A stretch of DNA of 64,000 nt from Arenicola marina (lineage: Eukaryota > Annelida > Polychaeta > Arenicolidae): positions 31,290,133 through 31,354,132 of the forward strand of contig OZ025263.1 of NCBI GenBank assembly GCA_964019135.1. The letters are read 5' to 3'. The translations under genes and the position numbers were made by a program. The notes under the pieces were generated by a model, which searched no databases, was not told the origin of the DNA, and saw nothing but the letters and a program-made list of their open reading frames with translations. This document shows, piece after piece, positions 51,998 through 62,633 of this stretch; position 1 is the stretch's first letter; every line of letters starts with the position of its first letter.

Positions 51998-52425
51998 GTG
52001 AGTTCATCGTACAGTCTATCCACTGCCTAGAATCCGGCAGAGAGGGGAGGGAGGCGGGAGGAGATGGGGAGTTTAGGGGCGTGCCCTAAGGTGAAAAGAT
52101 GAAACTATATGTAAAAACAAATCGTCACGATGTTGAGGTGCCAACAAGGAATAGACGTTATTTAAACTTCAAATTTACCTCTTCCAGTTCTATGTGATAC
52201 GGCTTAGATGTTATTCCTGCCGATTTGTTACTGGTGCACACCAACAAATCTCTAGCTGCACTGAAGGCGTTATTTAGACTTAATGCTGTCGATTTAAAGG
52301 AAAAAAGTTTTGTTTATTCTCGCGCTATATTTATATGAGAAGCAATAAATAATCATAAATCGATAAAATACTATGTACCATATTAATATTAATATTGTAT
52401 AAAGTATATTCCTTGTACAATTCAG

Positions 52426-52570
52426 TGGCGGAACTACTATCAGTGTTATGGGGGAATCCTTGGACGCGGTGGAGACAACCTTGATAGAAATCACCGTCGA
52501 GATTTTAGAAAAAATCTTCATCAACAAGTACAGAACGAATATCTCCGTGCATCGAACCGTGTTTTACGAC
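52426..52570 (+). CDS. Gene B exon 6: IPT 2 start
   Basis: 145 bp, the same as gene A exon 6, encoding GGTTISVMGESLDAVETT and a beta-rich continuation. Acceptor ACAATTCAG, donor GTAAGC, phase 2 to 0. Confidence 0.8.
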
Positions 52571-52676
52571 GTAAGCGTATTAGTTAATAACCCGTGCTTG
52601 TGTATCTAGGCTATAGATCCTGATAATGAGTTATAATAGCGAGCGCAAGGGCGTTCTTAAGGTACCACGCATACAC

Positions 52677-55384
52677 CCAGCCAGCATGGCAATTATCTGC
52701 CAACCGTGAAACAACGTTGTCGGCAATGTTGGATCAATGTTGGCAAAGAACATTGGGCCAACGAGTGGGTGCTCATTGGGGAATGGTTGTTTCAACGTTG
52801 TCTGCCAACAATGGCCCAACCATCTGCCAACCTTGTGCCAACATTGGCTGCCAACGATGGCCCAATCATAGGCCAACAGTGGGCCAATGTGCGCCGCCGA
52901 CGTTCTACCGATATTGATCCACTTTTGAACCACTGCAAATGTTTTTTCACTTTTTTATTGCCAAAAACCTTAAAAAGTGCAATACATGAATTCTTAATAG
53001 GTATACATGACGCGTAATGTCTGAAAAAAATCGCTCGTGACCGCTCATACAGGTGCATGGCCGCTCATAGAGGTGGTCGCTCGTAGATGCGGTCGCTTCC
53101 ACTCCTTCCTGATTCTTGCGTTTGGCAGCTGTGTCATGCTCTCGTCGCCCGCCATCCCGCTCCCCAGCAAATCGCAGCCACTTTTTCACCACCTCTGAAT
53201 TTGTGGCGCAACTGGTATTCGGGTTGCTGCGAGTACCCCCTGAATTAAATCAAAGTAGACTCAATGGCAAAGCTGTTTAAAATATCATGCTGGTCCGATA
53301 ATATGCATGAATAGCATTTACCTATACTGGTATACTTAACACATGTTTTTTGTTAGCTTAATATTTCTGGAACCCTGTTAAAGGCAATACAGTGGTAGCC
53401 ACATACAAAGTAATGATACTGTTCATAATTGCAGTTCGCAGGATATTTTGACAGATCTGTCATATCACATTGAATAGGTAACGCAAATGAGTTAAGTAGA
53501 CAGTGGGAAAAGTGTAAATCCTTATCTTATCAGAAGAATACAGCCACACTTACCATACACCACCTGGTGTAAGTTTAGGCGAGGGAATGGCACTTTCCCA
53601 CTCTTCCATTGCCAATGTATTTGCTTTGCCATACTGTTTGACAGCACTTAGTCCATCAAACGCTGCACTGTCTTGTCGACAGTGGATACGCCCATCAAGG
53701 TGATGCTGCTGACCTAATTGGACATATGCAAAATAAAGAGTCAAACTGAAGATAGAATAGACATAAATTAAATTACACAAAGCAATGCAAAAACATGGCC
53801 AAACCTATGAGAACTGAAAATGCTGGTCTCTTATTCGTGCATACTTGACTAAAATTGGGCCAGTGGAAGCTTTCGGGGCAACGAAATGATGATGAATGAA
53901 ATATGCCCCATATGGGGACCGTCCACTAAACCATGGGCGCCTTGATCTCTATTCCAGTACACTGACCAATAGACTAAGGGGGTTCTCTGAGACTTATATA
54001 TAGCTGTATTTTGTGTGGCCAGGCTTTAACAGCAAAAAACATTAATCGTTAAATATTACAACATACCATTTTCCACACGGTCTCATCATTAGCGGGGACT
54101 TTGTCCAATGTGTGTAGGGCGTCTAAGGTCAGGATGGGGAAGGGCACTCTATCTGGCGGAGGGGTTGGCGTGCAAGTCATGTTGAGATGCTGGCAAATTT
54201 TGCCAAGCATCACACCATTGTGCTCCTGCTGCTGTTGCACGCGCTCCAAAGCGTGCAGGAGGGTAATATCATACTCTGTCACTGTCAATGAAATTAAAAC
54301 AGACTGTTAAACAAAATGCGAACAGCATATTGTTATAGGTAACACTATAACCACTTGGCCTAACTAAATAAAATAATCTCTTTAGTTCCACGAGAAAATA
54401 ATTCACATCAACATAGAAGTTCAGAATGCATCGGCAAATATATGGTTCTGACCACCCAACCACGTATTCTCTATTTGTCTGCACCCTTCTTCTTTTGGAC
54501 CAATAGGAATAATCCATTTATATTTTCCATAATTATGTGCCTTGTGTAATAAGGGGCGGATACATGATATAAATTGGCCATTTCCCAATTCAGAGTTATT
54601 TAATATTAAAATTCCCAGTTTACGATTAATGAAAATACTCGATCACGGCTGTCGGCAAATATCCCATTCCCAGTTCACGAAGAATTATTTTCCTCATTCC
54701 CAGTTCACAGTGAAATGAAAAGCCCATTCCCGAGGAACGGAACTACCCCTTGCCCCATCCCTAATAAGTTTAATGGCTCTTAACATCAAAACCTTCAGCC
54801 AGGGGCAGGCCAGCTAGTCAAACACTGTGGTAAGATTAAAGAAAAACGTTTGAAGTGCTATTCAAGCCTTCACTTGCCCATGGCTGAAGGTTTTGCACTG
54901 GTTTGACAGTGTTTGATTTTAAGAAAAGAGCCCCAAGAGCTAGGCACTCGTGTGAGCGATAATACAGGAAAGGTTAGAAACTGCATACTCAGTGACCGTT
55001 TTCTTCCGCTGTACCATTATATTGCAGTTTTAATTAAGTCAGTGCATAAATTACATAATCCGATACTATAAAGCAGACCGACAAGACAATAATAATGTGC
55101 CAAATGAATCAAAATCTCAAAATTCACGATAACTTACAGTCACTTGGAAAATTGCCGCATCGAAGTGTCGCTTCAAAAACTCGCTAGATGGCGCTGTGTT
55201 TTGCGCTAACGGCAGGACGCTGGTACGTAGGCACAACGTTGGGCCAACATTCCATTGCCAACGGTTGGGTGCAGAGCGCAGATGACGGTCGGTATTACGT
55301 TGCGCCTATGTATACTAGCAAACGGTTGCGTTGCCTACCTAAAAACTACGTTGGGCCGATAATGCCATGCTGGCTGGGCACATG
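52677..55384. mobile_element. TIR element with a DUF4806-type cargo gene
   Basis: Left end CCCAGCCAGCATGGCAATTA; reverse complement of the right end CCCAGCCAGCATGGCATTAT. Subterminal regions are rich in GTTGGCCCAACGTTGGC-like motifs on both sides (52700-52900 and 55220-55370). The minus-strand spliced gene inside is described below. No transposase is recognised. It is inserted in the gene-B intron between exons 6 and 7. Confidence 0.7.
52947..54281 (-). pseudogene. DUF4806-type protein gene inside the TIR element
   Basis: Three exons on the minus strand: 54281-54067 (ending PFPILTLDALHTLDKVPAND, ETVWKM; donor GTATGT), 53713-53554 (VSSITLMGVSTVDKTVQRLM, VLSNSMAKQIHW, FPRLNLHQVVYG; donor GTAAGT) and 53239 to about 52947 (RSNPNTSCATNSEVVKKWLR, FAGERDGGRREHD). 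Together this is the order of DUF4806: L-x-x-L-x-x-L-D, GG-x-x-x-x-x-V, LSN-x-A-x-x, L-x-V-V-x-x-A-V and W-L-x-x-A-x-x-R. DUF4806 proteins are often repeated in animal genomes; function unknown. One in-frame TAA follows the RLMD of the middle exon, so this copy is probably dead. Upstream exons were not identified. Confidence 0.65.
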
Positions 55385-56825
55385 TACTAAAATCCAAGTC
55401 CATTTCCATCAACAGATTAAGATGCAGGTTAAGATAACACCGATGCTGGATTGTATTACTCGAGGAACCTCATCATCGAACCATCAAAGCCTTTCTTTTT
55501 TCGGACTCTTATTTTACAGCCCCCATGAGTTCGGACCAAATGACAGCGGCACCAAAAAATTACCCCCAAAATACTCGTCGAAATGTGTTATGTCAAGTCC
55601 AATAATTGAATTATATATCCTAAAGAGGTAACGAATAAATTTCTCAAACGCTAACACTTCATTTACACTTTAAATTACGGCTTGGCTTTATCGATCAGCG
55701 CCGCGCTAAATATTCCTTGCCAGAGGAATTCCTTGATTCCATGAGGGCGCTCGGACTGTGTTCCACTAGACTAGTGCCCGACCAACAACTGACCGCTTCC
55801 GTTTTCATTGACTGGTTCGCGTCCACAATCGCTTTTAAATTCCCGTTAACCTACTGGTGTAAAAGTACCGGCGTCGTGAACTATGAGCGTATCCGCTTAA
55901 CAAAATGGCTGGTCGTCTTCTAGCTCACTTAAACTGCTTGAAATCCCCCTTTTGCAAAGAAAATTAACAGACAAAAAAAACTGACAAGGCGACAAACTGA
56001 CAACTGACAATGTGATAGACTGACAACTGACAACACGCACGTGTTGGTCGCTGTTCAAGAAACCTATTTTCTCATCTTGTCTAAAACACTCACTTGTCAG
56101 CCCTATTTCGAAATAAAACATTTGTTCTTTGATATAAATGCGAAGGGTGGGGAGACAAGATTCGCGCTCAGGCAAGATGAGTGCGTAAAATCACCATTTT
56201 CGCTGCCGAACGAACAATTGGCCATGGTGTCTCGTCGTCAATTTATGCCTCCAAGGCGGCGCCATCACGAATTGCAGGCTTGGAATAGGCCTGTCAGACT
56301 CAACTCCAGGCCGGTTCCACCGTGGTGGGGCCCCCCTGGAGGCGTAAGTTGACCACTGCATGACCACAATTTTTAGACTAACCAAGAAAGGGGCGGGAGT
56401 GGTCCATTTTGCGGTACATTTGAAAAGCAAACGTGTAGAGGTAGGGGAGGAGGAGGGTTCACTTGACATGGTATGCCATGGCGGCGATTTTACCGCAAAA
56501 CTAATCCATTTAGTCTAATTTGGTTTAAGTTGTATATTATCTTGAGGGTCAATTATAGGGCATAAGGATAATGTAACTGTACATTGCAAATACAGTTATT
56601 AATGCCATTAACATAATTAACATATGAAGTGCAGCATGCCGGTTTTGTTTTATTATAATGATCATAGTACCGTATATATACGTAGTATTTCATCACTTAA
56701 ATCCGTGTTGTTATCTGAATCACATTTACATGCAGACCTACATTTCCATTTGCTTTGGCATGAATTTTATATATATTCACTTTAATTACAGCATTGAACT
56801 CATAGTTTGCATTGCCTTTTCAAGT
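55385..56825. other. No recognised gene
   Basis: Intronic to gene B. A short run of CTGACAACTGACAA repeats lies at 55980-56035. Open frames here have no recognisable domain. Confidence 0.35.
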
Positions 56826-56904
56826 AACATGGTCGGACAAGCAAAGCAGCATGTCACTTTCTTGTCAGTTTCAGAGATGAGAGCCTCTAACTTGTACCTA
56901 CCAT

Positions 56905-57605
56905 TGTTACAATGTTGCATTCGGCTCCGTTAAGGATGGCCAGAATGTACGGGGATTTTACTCCGGGCTCGGAGTTGGGGAATAGCTCGGGTCAGGTAGA
57001 ACGAGGTAGCTAGCTTGGCTGGTTACCGCAGTCGATGTAACAACAAACGCTTGAATAGGTTTTATGGTTTATATAGTAATCATGAATGTACAATGTATTA
57101 TGTGATTTACAGATGAACATGTAGCGTGGGCCGATATGTGTATTAAATACCTGTCGTAATGCGATGTGGGTTCCTATGATTTAAAGTCCTTCCCGTGTTC
57201 GTATACTTTCCTACTCTAGTTCCATCAAAGGGGGGGCTTCCACGAAGTCCGTGTCTCCCGTTGTCCTGTCCCCGACCCGTCTCTCCGTTTCGTCTCCTTA
57301 ACTAACTATTCTACCCTAGTTATATACCCCCTGTAATTCCGAGTGTTATTATAACTGTTGGTATTTTAGCCGGCTGTAACAGCGTGACACGTAGTGATGG
57401 TTGTGGATTACATTTGGCCTGTTAATGAAGGTGTCACTTGGGATAAGTTCTGAAGTGTTAACAAACAAATAAGGGGTGAAAATAACAATCGTTGTTATGA
57501 CAGTTAGTGGATCTAGAATTGGGCTCCTAGAATTAGCGCTTGACCTGTTATCTTAATATTGTTTATGTAATACATGAAAAGAAACTTGAATGGGCGTGTG
57601 TAACA
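56905..57605. mobile_element. Solo LTR with CCAT target duplication
   Basis: 701 bp with TGTTAC...GTAACA ends, flanked by CCAT (56901-56904 and 57606-57609). The uninterrupted target is the repeat copy at 2145-2320 (CTACCATCAGC). No internal retroviral coding sequence. Family not assignable; a 4-bp duplication fits Ty3/gypsy-type integration. Confidence 0.7.
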
Positions 57606-57729
57606 CCATCAGCTATGACTGTCAATTTCATCCTCACGAGTAAGGAAAAAGAACTCAAGCGTGGGCGGGGCTTAGTGTCGGAGAGTGGATCGGTCTATTA
57701 TTCCATTACTCCAATACGTCTTCTTCCAG

Positions 57730-58044
57730 CTATGTCGGGCCAATAATAACGCCAGCTCCACAATCCTGTGCCTCACCCCCGACATGACGTCAGGCATCCC
57801 CGAGTACATCAGGCTGGCGGCAGAGGGCGCGTCCAACGACACCGTGGACTACAGCACAGACAACGCGACGGTCAACTTCTTCATAGGCTTCAAGATGGAC
57901 GGCCTCCCCGACTTCAAGAACATCAGCGACAATCCTAACCCCGCTCTGGCGTCCAAGGGTCAGCTGATCATCGTCAATACACCGGAAATAACACGCAACC
58001 CGGAAGTCATTGAGTATCAGCCTGGTGTCCTTTATATCCTTCGT
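57730..58044 (+). CDS. Gene B exon 7: IPT-like region
   Basis: 315 bp, phase 0-0, encoding LCRANNNASSTILCLTPDMT, VDYSTDN, FFIGFKMDGLPDFKNISDN and the end YQPGVLYILR. Strongly similar to gene A exon 7. Acceptor CTTCCAG, donor GTAAGT. Confidence 0.83.
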
Positions 58045-58541
58045 GTAAGTGTGCCGTGCGCGATATGGGATCAAATACAAACATATTTATGTATTTCTGC
58101 CATCAATGCATTTTATTTTACGCTTATTCACGCTCGTAGTGCACATAATGTGAACATATTACACCTATTAGCCGATCAACTAACGGCCGAATTAATCTAA
58201 CCCCATATATTTAATGGCTTCCGTACTTTTCTAAATGGGGTCGGTACTTTTATTAAAAAAATAAAAATAAAGCCAAATTTCTCTGATAATGTACTTTTAT
58301 AAAAAAAAAATCTCGGATAATGTCTATTCGTCACAAATGCATTAACTGGAACAGTAACTTCGCACCTTCGCTCAGTTGATCGGCAGGCTGAGCTACAGAT
58401 CAACAAATCGTGGGTAAGGTTCATCCAGCCCCATTTCATTGTTCCTGGAGGTTTTGACCTACATTTAGAGGGATTCATTTGCACAACAACTGCCTGAAAC
58501 ACACACATTTCATTTCATTTTCTACTACTTTTATGTCGCAG

Positions 58542-58709
58542 GGATCGCACATGAAGAGCATTGAACAGTCGGATTACCGCATTGAAGTTGGTCGCGGGAA
58601 CTGCACCATCACTGACCTGACGGATACCTCGGTCACGTGCCAGCTGCCCCCTCCAACTCCCGCGAGAAGAGAGAACAGCGACCTACCCAGCGCGGAGCGG
58701 GAAATATGG
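58542..58709 (+). CDS. Gene B exon 8: last IPT repeat (left copy in palindrome)
   Basis: 168 bp, phase 0, encoding DYRIEVGRGNCTITDLTDTS, VTCQLPPPTPARR. The base pair after the exon is GC (GCATGG) where gene A has GTAAGT and the mirror copy at 62498 has GTATGG, so splicing here is doubtful unless a GC donor is tolerated. Its right 136 bp are repeated exactly in the inverted copy. Confidence 0.8.
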
Positions 58710-58917
58710 GCATGGGAGCAGTCTTCGCGACTTATCTTGTAGGACATGTGATCACAGTTGATTATAGTTCTTTCGGTGCTTATAAATGGCTAACTAAGCT
58801 CATTTCATGAATAAACCGCCTAAAGAAACAGTTCATTTACCCTACCACCTAGGGCAATGATGGATCCGCAGGAAACATGGTCATGGCCTCAGTTCCTCTT
58901 TTATTAGAGAACTGCAA

Positions 58918-59475
58918 GTGCCATCCACCACCGGTCGCCACATTATGTCGTCACCTGTCGCCACGTTATGTCAACACCTGTCACCACGTTATGTCGCCAC
59001 CTGTCGCCACATTGTGTCGCCACCTGTCGCCACGTTATGTCGCCACATTGTGTCGCCACATTGTGTCGCCACATTGTGTCGCCACCTGTCGCCCCATTGT
59101 GTCGCCACCTGGCGCCACATTGTGTCGCCACCTGTCGCCCCATTGTGTCGCCACCTGGCGCCACATTATGTCGCCACCTGTCGCCACGTTATGTCGCCAC
59201 CTGTCGCCACATTGTGTCGCCACATTGTGTCGCCACTTGCCGCCACATTGTGTCGCCACTTGCCGCCACATTGTGCCGCCACATTGTGTCAACACCTGTC
59301 CCCACGTTATGTCGCCACCTGTCGCCACATTGTGTCAATACCTGTCTCCACATTATGACGCCACCTGTCGCCACATTGTGTCAACACCTTCCCCCACGTT
59401 ATGTCGCCACCTGGCGCCACATTGTGCCGCCGCATTGTGTCGCCACCTGTCGCCACATTGTGTCACCTGATGCTC
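58918..59475. repeat. GTCGCCAC minisatellite, left arm
   Basis: Alternating 10-bp (GTCGCCACCT) and 13-bp (GTCGCCACATTGT) units. Mirrored at 61790-62280 by ATGTGGCGACAGGTGGCGAC. Long open frames in this array are by-products of the repeat. Confidence 0.9.
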
Positions 59476-59500
59476 GGCCGGCATTATTTGGTTCCCCACA

Positions 59501-61755
59501 CCCCATGTAAAAAAAATCTATGGAATTCTATAGTATTTTTACTATAGTAATGTTCTATAGTATTTTCGTGAAGTAAAGTACTATACCTAATTCTATAGAA
59601 TTTCTATAGAATTCCATAGAAACTTTCTATAGAATTCCATAGAAACTTTCTGTAGAATTTTACACAAAGTTCTATGGAATTCTATATCATTTTTACCATA
59701 GTAAATGTTCTGTAGAATTTTTACTATAGTAAATGTTCTATAGAATTTTTACTATAGTAAATGTTCTTTAGTATTTTCGTGAAGTAAAGTACTATACATA
59801 ATTCTATAGAACTTTCCATAGAATTCCAGAGAAACTTTCTATAGAAGTTTATAGAAAGTCCTATAGAATACTATAGAAAGTCATATAGATTTCTATGGAA
59901 AGTTCCATAGAATTCAATAGAAAGCTCTATAGAATTCTATAGAAAGTCTATAGAATTCCATAGAAAATCCTATAGATTTTCATTGAAAACTCTAGAGGAT
60001 TATAGCGACGATTTCCTGATGTGTTCCAGACATTTGTGGCACGTGTTATCAATGTCTGTAAAACGACGGGTGTATGACCAGTTGCTGATGTCCGTAAATC
60101 GATGGGTGTATGACCAGTTTTGCTGTTATACCACTGTGCAGACAAGAGTTACAATAAAACACAAGAATAAGGAATCCAATATTGATTATCCACATCTCCA
60201 AATATGTATCATACAAATTACAAATTACAAAAGCAAAAAGTTACAGGTAATATAATAGTACAACATTCTAGGAATATTGAACTACCTAACAGTAAATATT
60301 CAGCATGTTTAGTGCACTACAAGTCTAAGTACATTTTCATCCCAGAAAGAAAATCCAGTAAAAGTGTCTATCCTCAATGCTGAGCCATGAGGAAAATTAT
60401 GTTTAATCTATAGAACTTTGCATCTCCCAGCGGCAAATGTTATGATCAGATATGTTAGAGTTGCACTTTCATAAAACAATTTTCTTCTGGCATATATACA
60501 TATTTATTTATATAGGTACCCAAAACATCTAACCAACAGAGCTTAATTATTCTATTCAATGCAATGCATGTCAATTAAAAACGAGGTAAATGATCACAGT
60601 AAATACAAATCCATGAAAATTCATGACATTCTGTATCTTACATTGGGAGTCAATACTACAAATGTATATAAACTAGTACAGTAATATAGTCCCCAACTGC
60701 ATATTCAGGTGGCCGCAAGGCTCTATCATGAATCTTCACTTAACTTATTTATATTACTCTCACAATCTTCAGCAACTTACAACATATACACATATTAATC
60801 AGTCACAAAAGATTAAGATCATCTATAATACAGCCTCAGTTTCCTTCTGTTGGATCATTCTCTAATAAGCGCAGCCACTTCTGACGGTCTCCTTATTGTA
60901 GGTTCTTATTTCTTCCTTGATTACATGATTTAACGATAGCATATAATATGTATAACATATTGTTATTTCGAAATAGACATGAAATCAGGAGGTTGCTAGC
61001 TGAACGCCAACTGGGAATTAACCGAACCAACTCCGGCTGATGCAGTATTTTCTACAAAGCGTGAAACCAATGATATTTTCCAGATATTGTGAACACTTTT
61101 ACATTTCAGATCTTAAAAAGCATCATGATTTCCAGCTGGCAAGTGGTATAACAGCGAAACTGGTCATACACCCATCGATTTACGGACACCAGCAACTGGT
61201 CATACACCCGTCGTTTTACAGACATTGATAACACGTGCCACACATGTCTGGAACACATCAGGAAACCGTCGCTATAATCCTCTACAGTTTTCAATGAAAA
61301 TCTATAGGATTTTCTATAGAATTCTATGGACTTTCTATAGAATTCTACAGAGCTTTCTATTGAATTCCATGGAACTCTCTATAGAAATCTATATTACTTT
61401 CTATAGTATTCTATAGGACTTTCTATAAACTTCTATAGAAAGTTTCTCTGGAATTCTCTGGAAAGTTCTATATAATTATGTATAGTAGTTTACTTCACGA
61501 AAATACTATAGAACATTTACTATAGTAAAAATTCTATAGAACATTTACTATGGTAAAAATTCTACAGAACATTTACTATAGTAAAACATACTATAGAATT
61601 CTATAGAAACTTTGTATAAAATTTTATAGAAAGTTTCTATAGAATTCTATAGAAATTCTATAGAATTATGTACAGTACTTTACTTCACGAAAATACTATA
61701 GAACATTACTATAGTAAAAATACTATAGAATTCTATAGAATTTATTTACATGGGG
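59501..61755. mobile_element. Fold-back element at the palindrome centre, same family as 26632-32738
   Basis: Ends CCCCATGTAAAAAAAATCTA and, as reverse complement, CCCCATGTAAATAAATTCTA. Inverted arms of about 620 bp contain TTCTATAGAATTCTATAG arrays and a 140-bp block (from GTCGTTTTACAGACATTGAT to CACATCAGGAAACCGTCG). The middle (60000-61140) matches 31440-32600 but with one section in opposite orientation. No protein is recognised. Confidence 0.8.
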
Positions 61756-61789
61756 TGTGGGGAACCAAATAATGCCGGCCGGGCATCAG

Positions 61790-62280
61790 GTGACACAATG
61801 TGGCGACAGGTCGCGACACAATGCGGCGGCACAATGTGGCGCCAGGTGGCGTCATAATGTGGGGACAGGTATTAACTCCATGTGGCGACAGGTGGCGACA
61901 TAACGTGGGGACAGGTGTTGACACAATGTGGCGACAGGTGGCGTCATAATGTGGGGACAGGTATTGACACCATGTGGCGACAGGTGGCGACATAACGTGA
62001 GGACAGGTGTTGACACAATGTGGCAACAGGTGGCGACATAATGTGGCGACAGGTGGCGACATAACATGGCGACAGGTGGCGACACAATGGGGCGACAGGT
62101 GACGACACAATGTGGCGACAGGTGGCGACAATACGTGGGGACATGTGTTGACATAACGTGGCGACAGGTGGCGATACAATGTGGCGATAGGGTGGCGGCA
62201 CAATGTGGCGGCACCCATGTGGCGGCAGGTTGCGACACAATGTGGCGGCAGGTTGCGACACAATGTGGCGACCGGTGGTG
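61790..62280. repeat. GTCGCCAC minisatellite, right arm (inverted)
   Basis: Inverted copy of 58918-59475 with different unit order, showing the arms have drifted since duplication. Confidence 0.9.
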
Positions 62281-62497
62281 GAAGGCACTTGCAGTTCTCT
62301 AATAAAAGGGAAACTGAGGGCCATGACCATGTTTCCTGCGGATCCATCATTGCCCTAGATGGTAGGCTAAATGAACTGTTTCTTTAGGCGGTTTATTAAT
62401 GAAATGAGCTTAGTTAGCCATTTATAAGCACCGAAAGAACTATAATTAACTGTGATCACACGTCCTACAAGATAAGTTGCAAAGACTGCTCCCATAC

Positions 62498-62633
62498 CCA
62501 TATTTCCCGCTCCGCGCTGGGTAGGTCGCTGTTCTCTCTTCTCGCGGGAGTTGGAGGGGGCAGCTGGCACGTGACCGAGGTATCCGTCAGGTCAGTGATG
62601 GTGCAGTTCCCGCGACCAACTTCAATGCGGTAA
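62498..62633 (-). pseudogene. Mirror copy of gene B exon 8, truncated by an insertion
   Basis: 136 of 168 bp, without a difference from 58574-58709 by eye, and followed by a proper GT donor (GTATGG). Its 5' part is cut off at 62633, where the repeat beginning GGTGTACACATTCC starts. Without its acceptor it cannot be a functional exon here. Confidence 0.85.

Larger units (their letters stand above)
48475..58709 (+). pseudogene. Gene B: tandem paralogue of gene A, probably inactive or remodelled
   Basis: Eight exons match gene A one to one: 48475-48690, 49350-49469, 50304-50429, 51133-51292, 51821-51997, 52426-52570, 57730-58044 and 58542-58709. All have the same phases, and four have the same length (126, 160, 145 and 168 bp). 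Against function: an in-frame TAG (51174-51176) in the first IPT exon, a lost EGF cysteine in exon 3, a GC in place of the GT donor after the last exon, and no transmembrane exon in the window. In favour: all other frames remain open and most splice sites are intact. Divergence from gene A is large (protein identity roughly half by eye), so the duplication is old. Confidence 0.7.
58574..62633. repeat. About 4-kb palindrome: arms 58574-59500 and 61756-62633
   Basis: Outward from the central fold-back element both arms carry, in mirror order, GTGTGGGGAACCAAATAATG, a GTCGCCAC minisatellite, a unique stretch (AGAACTGCAAGTG through GCCATTTATAAGCACC) and gene-B exon 8. Arm identity is about 95% by eye outside the exon and complete within it. 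The right arm ends at 62633 where another repeat is inserted. Confidence 0.85.

Noticed and set aside
58877-59510. 180-197-codon open frames with CRHLSPHCVAT repeats, and similar frames at 61742-62350
   Set aside because: Stop-free by virtue of the 10/13-bp minisatellite; open in several frames at once.
58574-62633. The palindrome as a pure assembly artefact
   Set aside because: The arms differ by substitutions and in minisatellite unit order, and the right arm carries its own later insertion; a simple fold-back error would give identical arms. Still needs long-read confirmation.
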